Shown here one piece after another: positions 8,687 to 17,953 of a stretch of DNA of 64,000 bases. This stretch comes from Paraburkholderia fungorum (GTDB lineage: Bacteria; Pseudomonadota; Gammaproteobacteria; Burkholderiales; Burkholderiaceae). Made by a program: the position numbers and the translations under genes. Within the stretch, counting starts at the first letter, position 1; the number at the start of each line of letters is the position of its first letter. Where the stretch lies: contig NZ_FNKP01000003.1 in the NCBI RefSeq assembly GCF_900099835.1, positions 1 through 64,000 on the forward strand, written 5' to 3'. Under the pieces are notes generated by a model that had not been told where the DNA came from, ran no database searches, and saw only the letters and a program-made list of their open reading frames with translations.

Positions 8687-9562
8687 ATGGCTTCAGACGA
8701 CTTCGCTTTTGTCGACGCTCACCACCATCTTTGGGATCTCAGCCAGCTTCACTACGCATGGCTGACCGACAAACCGTTCGAAGGCCATCCTTCGGGCGAC
8801 TATTCGGCGATCAAGCGCAATTACGTGGTGTCCGATCTCAAGGCCGCCGGTGCACCGGTCAATCTGATCAAGTCAGTCCATATCGAAACCGCCGACGGCG
8901 AGGGCGACCCGGTTCGCGAAACCGCGTGGCTGCAAAGCGTGGCCGACAAGGACGGGTTCCCCAATGCGATCATCGCGCGCGGCGAACTGATGGATGCGAA
9001 CAATGAACAGCAACTGGATCGCCACCTCGAGTACGCGAATTTTCGCGGCGTCCGGATGCTGACGTTTTATGGGCCGGACATTCTGAACGACACCGCCTTT
9101 CTGCGCGGTTTCGAAGGCTTGCGCAAACGCGATCTCGTATTCGACATGGACGCGGACATTGCGCACACCGACAAAGTACTCAAGCTTGCCAAGCAATTCC
9201 CGGATGTGCGGATCATCCTCGGACATTGCGGCTTCCCGAAACAGCGCAGCGTGGAGTACTTCCACGCGTGGTGCAAAGGAATGAAGGCGATCTCACAGGC
9301 GCCGAACATTGCTTGCAAGCTCTCCGGGCTACTCATGGTGGACCACAACTGGTCGATTGGATCGATTACGCCGTGGATCGAAAAATGTATCGAGTTCTTC
9401 GGTGTCGAGCGCTGCATGTTCGGCACGAACTGGCCGCTCGACGGCCTGTACGCCGACTACGCCACGCTGGTGAACGCCTATCGCACGATCGTGGCCGACT
9501 TCAGCGCCGACGAAAAGAAAGCGTTGTTCCAGCGCTCGGCGGAAACCTGGTACCGCATTTGA
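8687..9562 (+). CDS. COG3618-type amidohydrolase, probable lactonase
   Basis: 291 residues. DAHHHLWDL near the N-terminus gives the metal-binding His-x-His, HCGFPKQ carries a further His, and FGTNWPLDG holds the late Asp of the TIM-barrel amidohydrolase fold. Relatives include L-fucono- and L-rhamnono-lactonases and 2-pyrone-4,6-dicarboxylate hydrolases. I prefer ATG 8687, with TAGAGG just upstream, over GTG 8684 by one codon. In this operon a sugar-acid lactonase is the simplest reading, but the substrate is not shown by sequence. Confidence 0.85.
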   Translation: MASDDFAFVDAHHHLWDLSQLHYAWLTDKPFEGHPSGDYSAIKRNYVVSDLKAAGAPVNLIKSVHIETADGEGDPVRETAWLQSVADKDGFPNAIIARGELMDANNEQQLDRHLEYANFRGVRMLTFYGPDILNDTAFLRGFEGLRKRDLVFDMDADIAHTDKVLKLAKQFPDVRIILGHCGFPKQRSVEYFHAWCKGMKAISQAPNIACKLSGLLMVDHNWSIGSITPWIEKCIEFFGVERCMFGTNWPLDGLYADYATLVNAYRTIVADFSADEKKALFQRSAETWYRI

Positions 9563-9582
9563 TTCCGACCGGCGATGCACCC

Positions 9583-11493
9583 ATGGACATTCTGATTGCA
9601 GAGAAGGTCGAAAAACGCTTCGGGCCCGTCAGGGCGCTGACGAATGCGCGCCTACGCCTGCGGGCTCGTGAAATTCACTCGCTGGTTGGCGTGAACGGGG
9701 CGGGCAAGTCGACTCTGTCGAAAATCATCAGCGGACATTATCAGAAGACGAACGGCGAGTTCGTCTACGAAGGCAAGGCGACCGAATTCACCTCGCCCCG
9801 GCATGCAATGGAAAGCGGCGTGTCCATCGTGCTGCAGGAAACCAGTATTGCGCCCGATCTGAGCGTGCTCGAAAACCTGGTGTTGCCGCGCTTTGCATCG
9901 CCGGCGCGCATCAACTGGCGGTCGTTGCGCGCGGACGCCGCCAAAGCATTAGCGGCGCTGGAGGTCACGCATCTGGCGCTCGACGAGCGTGCGGGTTCGT
10001 TGTCGATGGCCAATCGCCAGATGGTGGAGATCGCTCGCGCGACGCTGCAGCGCTCGAAAATCTTTATCTTCGATGAACCGACCGCGTCGCTGTCGCCCGG
10101 AGAAGTACAGCATCTTTTCCGCATCATGCGAAAGCTGCGCGATGACGGCAGCGCGTTGATGTTCGTCTCGCACCGTCTCGAAGAACTGTTCGAGATATCG
10201 GATTGCTTCACCATCATGCGTGAAGGGTCGACCGTGGAGAGCGATCTGCCGGTGCATCAGACCAACCCGAACGATCTGGTTGAGCGGATGGTCGGACGGC
10301 GCGTTTCGTCTTTGTATGCGAAGCCGCGTGTTCGCGCGGAGGGCACCGCGATCACTACGCGTGATCACGGAACAGCGTTGCTCGAAGCGCAGAACCTCTC
10401 GGCGGAAGCCGGTGTGAAAGATGTTTCGTTCACGTTGGAGCGGGGCAAGATTCTCGGGCTCGGTGGACTGGTCGGCGCGGGCCGAACCGAGACTTTGGAA
10501 ACACTATTTGGATTGAGAAAGATCAGGGGCGGGGAAATCCGTGTCGATGGTACGAAGTTCGTACCGCGTCACCCGAGGGATGCTGTAGCAAAGGGCATGG
10601 CGTTGCTGACCGAAGATCGACGCAGCCAGGGCCTCGTGCCCGACCTCTCGTTACAGGAGAATCTCACGCTGCCGATGCTGGGCCAGGCGGGTGGGAGAAC
10701 GTGGCGATCGGCTGCGGCCAGCGCAGTGAAGCGGTTTATCCAGGATTTCGACATGCCCGCGCATGTGGTCAGGACCGCCGTGACCAGTTTGAGCGGCGGA
10801 CAACAGCAGAAGATGTTGCTGGCCCGATGGCTTCTGACCCAGCCGAAGATTCTACTGCTGGACGAGCCGACCCGAGGCATCGACATCGGCACGCGCAGCC
10901 ATATCTATTCGGTGATCAGGCAGTGCGCCGAAGCAGGCATGGGCATCGTCATCGTGTCGTCGGACTTCGAGGAATTGCTCGGCATGTCGGACGAAGTACT
11001 CGTTCTCAGCGATGGACGTTCGATCGCCAGTGCCGGCAGCGATGTATTCGATCCTCAGACACTCACGATGTTCGCCGCGCCGCGTTCATCTTCCGGCGCG
11101 TTGCGCAAGGTGATTGCCGATCTGCCTGGTCAACTGGGCTGCACGACCTACTGGATCGACGTGGTGGCGGGCCGCGTGTTCTGCTTCGATCTCTCGGAGC
11201 GCAGCGATCTTCCCGTCGGGATATCACGGAACGCGTTTCCGCACATCGGGGAGACGGCCATTCCCTGTGCGCTGACCGGCTTGCGCAGCGCGGAGTTCAG
11301 AAACGACGAAGCGCGCCGGTCGATCCTGTTCGAACTGGCCAACGAATCCGGCCATTCGTTCGGCTGGCTCGGCATGACGTTTCCGGTCGACAGCACGCAT
11401 TCGGAAGCCATGCTGGAACAACACCTGATGTCGGCGATGCAGGCCGCGGATATCCATCATCTGAAATTGAGCAAGGGACGTCGACATGCGTGA
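9583..11493 (+). CDS. Ribose-type ABC importer ATPase with C-terminal extension
   Basis: 636 residues versus roughly 500 for RbsA/MglA-type ATPases. NBD1 has Walker A GVNGAGKST, LSMANRQMVEIARA and FDEPTASLS. NBD2 has GLVGAGRTE in place of a canonical P-loop, LSGGQQQ and LLDEPTRGID. The normal family end falls near residue 500 (TLTMFAAP); about 136 further residues follow, with a mixed alpha/beta look (TTYWIDVVAGRVFCFDL) and no domain I recognise. An in-frame upstream reading from 9226 only shadows the amidohydrolase gene; ATG 9583 sits 20 bp after it. It couples to the permease by an 8-bp overlap. Confidence 0.9.
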   Translation: MDILIAEKVEKRFGPVRALTNARLRLRAREIHSLVGVNGAGKSTLSKIISGHYQKTNGEFVYEGKATEFTSPRHAMESGVSIVLQETSIAPDLSVLENLVLPRFASPARINWRSLRADAAKALAALEVTHLALDERAGSLSMANRQMVEIARATLQRSKIFIFDEPTASLSPGEVQHLFRIMRKLRDDGSALMFVSHRLEELFEISDCFTIMREGSTVESDLPVHQTNPNDLVERMVGRRVSSLYAKPRVRAEGTAITTRDHGTALLEAQNLSAEAGVKDVSFTLERGKILGLGGLVGAGRTETLETLFGLRKIRGGEIRVDGTKFVPRHPRDAVAKGMALLTEDRRSQGLVPDLSLQENLTLPMLGQAGGRTWRSAAASAVKRFIQDFDMPAHVVRTAVTSLSGGQQQKMLLARWLLTQPKILLLDEPTRGIDIGTRSHIYSVIRQCAEAGMGIVIVSSDFEELLGMSDEVLVLSDGRSIASAGSDVFDPQTLTMFAAPRSSSGALRKVIADLPGQLGCTTYWIDVVAGRVFCFDLSERSDLPVGISRNAFPHIGETAIPCALTGLRSAEFRNDEARRSILFELANESGHSFGWLGMTFPVDSTHSEAMLEQHLMSAMQAADIHHLKLSKGRRHA

Positions 11494-12487
11494 CGCAAAG
11501 ACAGCCACTGCGGCACTCGACCAGGGTTCCGCGAAGGTCTCATCGACGCGAGCGCCGCTACGTCTGCCGTCCGACGTGCGGATTATCGGCGTGGCGCTGG
11601 TCATTTTCATCGTCATGTCGGTCGCCAGCCCGCGCTTTCTGACCTCGGGCAACATCTATAACCTGCTCGATCAGTCGGTCGTGGTGGGGATCGTCGCAAT
11701 CGGGCAAACCTTTGTGATCCTCGTTGCCGGCATCGATCTTTCGGTGGGCGCGGTGACAGGCGTAGCCGGGATCATCTTCGGGATTCTAGCCACCCGCGCC
11801 GGACTTCCGTTATATCTCGGCGTGCCGGTCGCGATTGGCGCAGGCGCGTGCCTGGGTTTGCTCAATGGTTTTCTGGTGAACTTCGGCCGGATTGCGCCCT
11901 TCATCGTGACGCTTGGCACGATGTCGATCTGCCGGTCGGTCGCCTATCTGATCAGCAATGGCAACTCGATCTCAGGCTTGCCCGATGCGCTCTCCGAATT
12001 GAGCGTCGCGGAAGTCTTCGGCATACCGGTCAATTTTCTGTTCCTGCTGACGCTGTTTGCGATTGCGTGGTGGTATCTCCAGCGCACTAAAGGCGGCCGC
12101 ACGATCTACGCGATCGGATCGAATCGCGACGCGGCCGTGGCCGCCGGTCTGCGGACCACTCGCTACGCCAACCTCGCTTACGCGGTGTCCGGTGCATCGG
12201 CAGGGCTCGCGTCGGTGTTTCTCAGTTCGCGGCTCATGTCGATCGATCCGCTCGCGGGAAATGGCCTCGAACTCGACGCGATTGCCGCCGTGGTGATCGG
12301 CGGTGCGAGTCTGTTTGGCGGACGCGGCTCGATGCTGGGGAGTCTGTTCGGCGTTTTCATCATGGTTCTGATCCGTAACGGTCTGAACCTCCTGGGCGTC
12401 GGCCCGTACTGGCAAGGGACGGCGATCGGAACCATCATTCTCGTTGCAGTACTGATCGAGCGGCTGACGAGCGGTACCAAACGTTAA
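11486..12487 (+). CDS. Ribose-type ABC importer permease
   Basis: 333 residues of BPD_transp_2 (RbsC) type with 8 or more hydrophobic spans. Recognisable pieces are the LVAGIDLSVGAVTGVAGI segment, IAPFIVTLGTMSICR and the GGRTIYAIGSNRDAAVAAGL cytoplasmic loop that contacts the ATPase. It forms the inner-membrane channel for the sugar delivered by the binding protein encoded next. Its start lies inside the end of the ATPase gene (ATGCGTGA), giving tight translational coupling. Confidence 0.93.
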   Translation: MRDAKTATAALDQGSAKVSSTRAPLRLPSDVRIIGVALVIFIVMSVASPRFLTSGNIYNLLDQSVVVGIVAIGQTFVILVAGIDLSVGAVTGVAGIIFGILATRAGLPLYLGVPVAIGAGACLGLLNGFLVNFGRIAPFIVTLGTMSICRSVAYLISNGNSISGLPDALSELSVAEVFGIPVNFLFLLTLFAIAWWYLQRTKGGRTIYAIGSNRDAAVAAGLRTTRYANLAYAVSGASAGLASVFLSSRLMSIDPLAGNGLELDAIAAVVIGGASLFGGRGSMLGSLFGVFIMVLIRNGLNLLGVGPYWQGTAIGTIILVAVLIERLTSGTKR

Positions 12488-12523
12488 GCATCACCACGTG
12501 AACAAAAAGATCTGGAGGAGCGC

Positions 12524-13507
12524 ATGAACACGAAACTGAAAACCGTCAGGCATCTGCTGCAAGGAATTGCCTTTGGCGCAATGATCGCCTGTATTCCCGC
12601 GCAAAACGCGAGCGCCCAGGCGGCGGGTAAGCAATACGTCTATATCGCGCCGGCGCTCGATCTGCCGTTCTGGCATGTCGTCGGCGATGGCGTTGCGGCG
12701 GGCGTGAAGGCGCACGGTGGCACCGTCAATTACATGGACTCGCACAACGACGCCGCGACGCAACTGAAGAACGCTCAGGACGCGATTGCGCAGGGCGTGG
12801 CGGGCATCGTGCTGTCGCCGACCGACTCGAGCACCGCGCCGAGCGTGCTGGCGCTCGCAAAGCAGCATGGCATTCCGGTCAGCATCGCCGGCATCGGCAC
12901 GACCTCGGGCGACTACCGGACCTACGTAGGCTCCGAAGACGAGAAGGGCGCCTACGCAGTCGGCAAGGAACTCGCGCGCGTGATGGTGCAACGTGGCTGG
13001 CAAAAGGGCGGCTATGGCATCGTCACCATTTCGCTCGGACGGGAAAACGGCAAGCTGCGCACCGCTGGCTTTCGCCGCGCGATGAGCGAGGCGGGCATTC
13101 ACGAGATGGCGCTGAATCAGATGCAGAAGTACACGCCTGACGAGACGTTCAGCTTTGTGCAGGACATGATGACCGCCCATCCGGATATGCATGCGGTTTT
13201 CGTCGAGACCGACACCCCCACACTCGGGGCTGCGCGCGCGATCCGTATTGGTCATCGCGACAAGGATGTTGCGCTCGTCGCATTCGACGGCATTCCCGAA
13301 TTTATCGACATGCTGAAGAAAGGCCAACTGCTGGCCTCCGGCATGCAGCAGCCGTTCCTGATGGGACAGGAGGCGGCGAATGCGTTATACGACTCGTCGC
13401 TGAGTCAGAAGAACCTGTCGATCCCGGTTCTTCTCGTCACACCCGCGAATGTCGACAGTCAGATGAGCGTGATCAACAAGACCGTCATGCCCAGAAACGG
13501 AAACTGA
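12524..13507 (+). CDS. Ribose-type periplasmic sugar-binding protein
   Basis: 327 residues. A basic N-terminus and hydrophobic stretch ending in NASAQA give a Sec signal peptide cut at about residue 32. The mature part is a class-B type I periplasmic binding protein: DLPFWHVVGDGVAAGVKAHG, DSSTAPSVLALAKQHGIPV and DTPTLGAARAI match the RbsB fold. ATG 12524 follows GGAGGAGCGC-like purines. It completes the second ABC importer of the region, whose ligand is likely the same sugar or lactone handled by the adjacent enzymes. Confidence 0.92.
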   Translation: MNTKLKTVRHLLQGIAFGAMIACIPAQNASAQAAGKQYVYIAPALDLPFWHVVGDGVAAGVKAHGGTVNYMDSHNDAATQLKNAQDAIAQGVAGIVLSPTDSSTAPSVLALAKQHGIPVSIAGIGTTSGDYRTYVGSEDEKGAYAVGKELARVMVQRGWQKGGYGIVTISLGRENGKLRTAGFRRAMSEAGIHEMALNQMQKYTPDETFSFVQDMMTAHPDMHAVFVETDTPTLGAARAIRIGHRDKDVALVAFDGIPEFIDMLKKGQLLASGMQQPFLMGQEAANALYDSSLSQKNLSIPVLLVTPANVDSQMSVINKTVMPRNGN

Positions 13508-13571
13508 TCGTCTGATTTTCAGATTCGGGCGCGTTCGCAGCGCTCCGACACCTGTTTTGGAGAGTCGAGTA

Positions 13572-14747
13572 ATGGATATCGCAACTGCGCGGTCTTATCT
13601 TCCTGCAGACCTGGAGAGCGCGCTGCTGGTCGGGCGTGTGTGGCGTAAAACGACTTCGTTCGAGGGGCCGTGCGTCGTCGTGGTGCGCAACGGGAAGATG
13701 ATCGATATCACGGGCATTGCACCTACTACGGCGGATCTTTTTGATCGCGCCGATCTGTTGCATGTCGCGCGTGCAGGTGAGGGCGAGGACGTTGGCGATG
13801 TAGTGGAAATCATGGCGCAGCAGTTTTCGCCGCAGACGCCTCAGGTGAAACTACTCGCACCGTGCGATGTTCAGGCCATCAAGGCGTGCGGTGTCACCTT
13901 TGCGGTCAGCCTGATCGAACGGGTGATCGAGGAGCAGGCAGGCGGCGATGCGAGCCGTGCAAACGAAGTACGCGCGACGATCCAGCAGACCATCGGCTCG
14001 GACCTTTCGCAGATCGTGCCCGGCTCCGACGCTGCAATGCGTCTGAAAGCCGAACTGACTGAACGCGGTCTCTGGTCGCAATATCTGGAGGTCGGCATTG
14101 GCCCCGATGCCGAAGTGTTTACCAAGGCGCAGCCCATGTCCCCCGTTGCATCGGGCGACGAAGTGGGTTTGCTGCCCGCGTCCAGCTGGAATAATCCGGA
14201 GCCCGAAGTGGTTCTCGCGGTGAATGCGCGTGGCGAAACGGTGGGCGCAACGCTCGGCAACGACGTGAATCTGCGCGACATCGAGGGCCGCTCTGCGCTG
14301 CTGCTCGGTAAATGCAAGGATAACAATGCGTCATGCGCGATCGGCCCGTTCGTTCGACTGTTCGACGAGAGCTTCACAATCGACACGGTGCGCTCGGCGT
14401 CGGTGAGTCTGCATATCGAAGGGACAGACGGCTTCGAACTGCAAGGTGTCAGCCATATGAAGGCGATCAGCCGCGACCCACTCGATCTCGTCAGCCAGAC
14501 GTACGGCGCGCATCATCAGTACCCGGATGGGTTCATGCTGTTTCTCGGCACGATGTTCTCCCCGGTTAAAGACCGGCATGGCGCGGGTGCCGGGTTCACT
14601 CACGAACTCGGCGATACGGTGACCATCTCGACCGGTACGTTAGGCGCGTTGGTCAATCGCGTCGGGTTGTGCACGGAAGTGCCGCCCTGGGTGTTCGGCA
14701 CGCGCGCGTTGTTCAGGAATCTTGCGGCGCGCGGGAAGCACGTATAA
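13572..14747 (+). CDS. Fumarylacetoacetate-hydrolase-family enzyme (2-keto-3-deoxy acid dehydratase-like)
   Basis: 391 residues, with a long N-terminal part before the FAH fold. Metal-binding acidic residues sit in NNPEPEVVLAVN, followed by ALLLGKCKDNNASCAIGP; this arrangement matches the subgroup containing 2-keto-3-deoxy-D-arabinonate dehydratase. Such enzymes act late in non-phosphorylating pentose or hexose acid catabolism. ATG 13572 is preferred over 13557 because GGAGAG lies at a proper distance. It is the last gene of the run, 64 bp after the binding-protein gene. Confidence 0.82.
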   Translation: MDIATARSYLPADLESALLVGRVWRKTTSFEGPCVVVVRNGKMIDITGIAPTTADLFDRADLLHVARAGEGEDVGDVVEIMAQQFSPQTPQVKLLAPCDVQAIKACGVTFAVSLIERVIEEQAGGDASRANEVRATIQQTIGSDLSQIVPGSDAAMRLKAELTERGLWSQYLEVGIGPDAEVFTKAQPMSPVASGDEVGLLPASSWNNPEPEVVLAVNARGETVGATLGNDVNLRDIEGRSALLLGKCKDNNASCAIGPFVRLFDESFTIDTVRSASVSLHIEGTDGFELQGVSHMKAISRDPLDLVSQTYGAHHQYPDGFMLFLGTMFSPVKDRHGAGAGFTHELGDTVTISTGTLGALVNRVGLCTEVPPWVFGTRALFRNLAARGKHV

Positions 14748-14880
14748 CCGTCTCGTTGCAGAGGATGAGCGGAGTGGCTTGCGATCCGGCTGTGCGCGAG
14801 CCTCGCGTATGTCGCTGAGCATGCGGATTTGCCGGATCGCGGATCTGAGTCACCCGTGCCTCACGGGCTGGCCAGTCAGA
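14748..14880. other. Convergent intergenic spacer with small hairpin
   Basis: 133 bp between convergent genes. It contains the 6-bp inverted repeat CCCGTG/CACGGG with a 3-nt loop at 14853-14867. This could serve as a weak bidirectional terminator, but no T-run is present on either strand. Confidence 0.35.
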
Positions 14881-16224
14881 TCAAAGCGACACGATCTGAC
14901 GTAACAGTTCCAACGCCTTCATTTCGTCCAGCCGGCCGGTTCGTGCTTTGCCTGCGAGGGTCTTGATCAGCGCCTCTGCGATAGGCTCGATGCCGACGAG
15001 ATCGTAGAGGCTCGTGACAGTAGCAGAGCGACTGGGCTCCGCGACGGCCGCGGTAAAGGGAACCGGCGCAGGCTGCAGGTGAGAAACGGGCAGCGAGGCA
15101 TCGTTGTCGGCAGCTTGCTTGACCGCAGGAGTGGGCGCAGACGTCGATGCTGTATCCAGTGCCTCTACTGCGTCCTTCGTCACAACGGCGCTGGTGCTTT
15201 GCTCTACCGCGGACGGTTGAACATGTCGACTGCTCGCGGCTTTCACTTTCTTACTCGCGGACTTTCTTGCCACTGCTGTTTCCGGCGTGGTCGCGACTGA
15301 TCGCGGCTGCTGATCGGGTGCCGGTCGACCCGATTGCGGATCGAGCAATGCCGACACCGATTCGGGAATGTCCGTTACCTCGCGCGGGATATCCAGCCAG
15401 GCTGACGGCAGTCCGAGGCGTTCTGTGAAACGGTGCGCTTCGGCGTCGTCCATACGCTTCTGGCCGTACAGACGGTTGTCGAGATTGGAGGCGCTGATAT
15501 CCACTACCGCAGCCAGGCGCACCTTCGATCCCTTACGCGATGTAAGTACGTGCAGGTTGGCGCGACGGATGTTCTGCACGGCCGCCTCGTCGTTCAACGG
15601 CAGGGATTGTTGGGCCCCGCGTTTGATGGGTGCTTTGGCTTTCGCTGATGCTGCTTTCGCGGAAGGCGCAGCGGCTGACTTTGCCTGTGCAGGACTGTTC
15701 CTCACGACGGACTTTGGCGAGCCGCTGTCAATTTTCTTTGGCATTTCTGATTCCCGGTGCAAACGGTCATTGGACGTATGGGTGTTCGTCAGCGTTGACG
15801 GTCTCTGCTCGTCCGTCAATTCGGGTTCGATGTTGGCGTGGATAAAGTCAAGCGGCGCCTTCAGACGAGTGATTGTCGCGGACGGGAGGGCCGGGTTGGG
15901 CTGATCGAAAAACCCTTCGGGCAGTCCGAGCGTCGTTTCAATGTGGAAGGCCGTCTCAGGTGTGAATCTCTCGCCGTTGATCAATTCCGCCACGCGCGAG
16001 AGGTTGGAATCGAGTCCTAATGCGATGTTCTCGGCGCCTACTGCATCAACCAGCCATTTGAATGAACGTGTTTTGAAAATGGATGCGGTCTGGCCCGCAT
16101 CTCGTGCGGGTGGCGATTTTGCGTACGGCTTGTTCTGTCGATGGGATGTCTGTTTTGGGGCCGGCCGCGATTGGTGCAGGCCCTTGTCCCGAGATCCCGG
16201 ATATCGCCCGCGTGGCTGGCTCAT
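14881..16224 (-). CDS. Unnamed protein with two repressor-like modules joined by a low-complexity linker
   Basis: 447 residues from ATG 16224, chosen because GGAGA precedes it; an earlier in-frame codon lies at 16293. Two segments look homologous: residues about 68-110 (NLSRVAELINGERFT ... LGLPEGFFDQP) and about 236-282 (RLAAVVDISASNLDNRLYGQ ... LGLPSAWLDIP). Each resembles the helical DNA-binding fold of lambda-type repressors, ending in LGLP-x4-D-x-P. Between and after them are Ala/Lys/Pro/Ser-rich stretches, and the C-terminal 45 residues form a predicted helical cap. No named family was recognised. A DNA-binding or nucleoid role is a guess. Confidence 0.7.
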   Translation of the reverse strand: MSQPRGRYPGSRDKGLHQSRPAPKQTSHRQNKPYAKSPPARDAGQTASIFKTRSFKWLVDAVGAENIALGLDSNLSRVAELINGERFTPETAFHIETTLGLPEGFFDQPNPALPSATITRLKAPLDFIHANIEPELTDEQRPSTLTNTHTSNDRLHRESEMPKKIDSGSPKSVVRNSPAQAKSAAAPSAKAASAKAKAPIKRGAQQSLPLNDEAAVQNIRRANLHVLTSRKGSKVRLAAVVDISASNLDNRLYGQKRMDDAEAHRFTERLGLPSAWLDIPREVTDIPESVSALLDPQSGRPAPDQQPRSVATTPETAVARKSASKKVKAASSRHVQPSAVEQSTSAVVTKDAVEALDTASTSAPTPAVKQAADNDASLPVSHLQPAPVPFTAAVAEPSRSATVTSLYDLVGIEPIAEALIKTLAGKARTGRLDEMKALELLRQIVSL

Positions 16225-16728
16225 AAATTGGGGTTCTCCGCTGGTGAATTCACTATCAATGCGGGGATTATAAGCGAGGGGGTAGGGAGGCAACGGTCTG
16301 AAGGATTGATGGTCGTGAACGGCTTCTGAGTGACGTTCGGACGGCGGACTCTGCTGAAGTTCAGGTGAAGACGGATGGGCGGAGAGGCCTCTGATCAGCC
16401 AGGGGCTGCAGCTCGATAAAACAATGTAAGCGGTCGTTCGAGAGTGCTAAACGGAATAGGAGAAATTCAGGTGGCAATCAAGGTGATCGCCGCGAGTCGA
16501 GCCGGCGCGGGAGGTGACCCTTGCTCGCCAGACAAGGCCCCAATGAAAGGACGGTCGAGGTCGTTGCTTCGAATGTCTGCGAGACCCTTCCAGCCCCCTA
16601 GCGTCGCCGTAAAACCCGTAAAATGGATTGCTGATGTGCCCGCCTGCCAGCCAATGCCCACGGGCCGCGCGATGTGCGCGCGCAGCGTTTGCGAGACCCC
16701 GAATCCCTGACCAGAGTTAGGAGTTTGT
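16225..16728. other. Divergent intergenic region, about 500 bp
   Basis: Separates the two-module protein from the acylase gene and must carry both promoters. Overlapping frames on both strands at 16444-16814 give protein-like strings, but neither has convincing start signals or family matches, so I annotate none. No clear operator was seen. Confidence 0.4.
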
Positions 16729-17805
16729 GTGCGCCACTCTTTTTGTTCTGTTCTTACCGTTCTTGTCGCCGCAGCGACGCAGGTTGTTACTCCGGTTGCA
16801 TCGCTTGCCTGCACGAGGGTTGTCTATCTTGGTGCCGACAACGACGTCATCACCGCCCGATCGATGGACTGGAAGCTCGACATTTCCACCAACCTTTACA
16901 TCCTCCCCCGTGGTATCGCTCGCAACGGAGAGGCCGGTCCGAACTCCCTGAAATGGACCGCAAAATATGGAAGCGTCGTCGCCACCGGCTACGACGTCTC
17001 TACCACCGACGGCGTGAATGAAAAGGGTCTTGCAGCCGAACTGCTGTGGCTCGTCGAATCGCAATACCCGGCGTTCAACAAGGACTCCCGACCCGGACTC
17101 ACCATCGCGGCGTGGGCGCAGTACGTGCTCGACAACTTCGCGACCGTTTCGGAAGCGGTAGCCGCGCTGGAGAAGGAGCCGTTCACCATCGTCACGGACA
17201 ACGTCCCCGGTGAAGAACGCCTCGCCACGCTGCATCTGTCGATGTCGGATGCGACGGGCGACAGCGCAATTGTCGAGTACGTGGGGGGCAGGCAGGTCAT
17301 TCACCACGGGCGGCAGTATCAGGTTATGACTAACTCGCCGACCTTCGACGAGCAACTCGCACTCAACGCGTACTGGAAACAGATTGGCGGCACCGTATGG
17401 TTGCCCGGCACGAATCGATCGGCCGACCGCTTCGCGCGTGCGTCGTTCTATATCAGCGCAATTCCGAAGAGCGAAGACCCCGTTGTTGCACTTGCCAGTG
17501 TTTTCAGCGTAATCCGCAACGTGTCCGTGCCGTACGGCATTACCACGCCGGACGAGCCTAACATTTCGTCTACCCGTTGGCGTACCGTTGTTGATCATAA
17601 GCGCATGCTCTACTTCTTCGAATCGGCGCTGACGCCCAACACATTCTGGGTGGACCTCAAGAAGGTCGACTTCGCTCCCGGCGCGCCGGTCAAACGTCTC
17701 GACCTCGGTAAGGATCAGAGAAACACTTTCAACGGTGAAGTCTCCAGATATTTTCAACCTGCGCCTCCGTTTCCTTTCCTTGGTCTTGGTGGTAAGCCTG
17801 GTTGA
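16729..17805 (+). CDS. Secreted linear-amide C-N hydrolase (choloylglycine hydrolase/penicillin V acylase family)
   Basis: 358 residues from GTG 16729, preceded by TTAGGAG. The signal peptide ends in VASLA, and the next residue, Cys28, is the N-terminal nucleophile typical of this Ntn-hydrolase family. Counting from that Cys, Arg17 and Asp20 (ARSMDW) and the later Asn in MTNSPTF match bile-salt-hydrolase/PVA active-site positions. Gram-negative homologues have been reported to cleave penicillin V and long-chain acyl-homoserine lactones, so a role in amide scavenging or quorum quenching in the periplasm is plausible but unproven. Confidence 0.88.
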   Translation: MRHSFCSVLTVLVAAATQVVTPVASLACTRVVYLGADNDVITARSMDWKLDISTNLYILPRGIARNGEAGPNSLKWTAKYGSVVATGYDVSTTDGVNEKGLAAELLWLVESQYPAFNKDSRPGLTIAAWAQYVLDNFATVSEAVAALEKEPFTIVTDNVPGEERLATLHLSMSDATGDSAIVEYVGGRQVIHHGRQYQVMTNSPTFDEQLALNAYWKQIGGTVWLPGTNRSADRFARASFYISAIPKSEDPVVALASVFSVIRNVSVPYGITTPDEPNISSTRWRTVVDHKRMLYFFESALTPNTFWVDLKKVDFAPGAPVKRLDLGKDQRNTFNGEVSRYFQPAPPFPFLGLGGKPG

Positions 17806-17953
17806 TGTATGGCGGGATGTCCGTGCTGCGCCGCGGAGGGTCGTCGGCGCGGTCAGCCGATCATTTCGCGGAAGCCGTTTGGCCCCAGCCTCGAAGCCCC
17901 AAGATGACATAACATCGACACCCTTCAGAACGTTGCAAAGAGTGAGAGCGACA

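Noticed and set aside
16467..16814. Minus-strand frame in the acylase promoter region
   Set aside because: Protein-like in parts but overlaps the acylase start, has no ribosome site and no family I could name.
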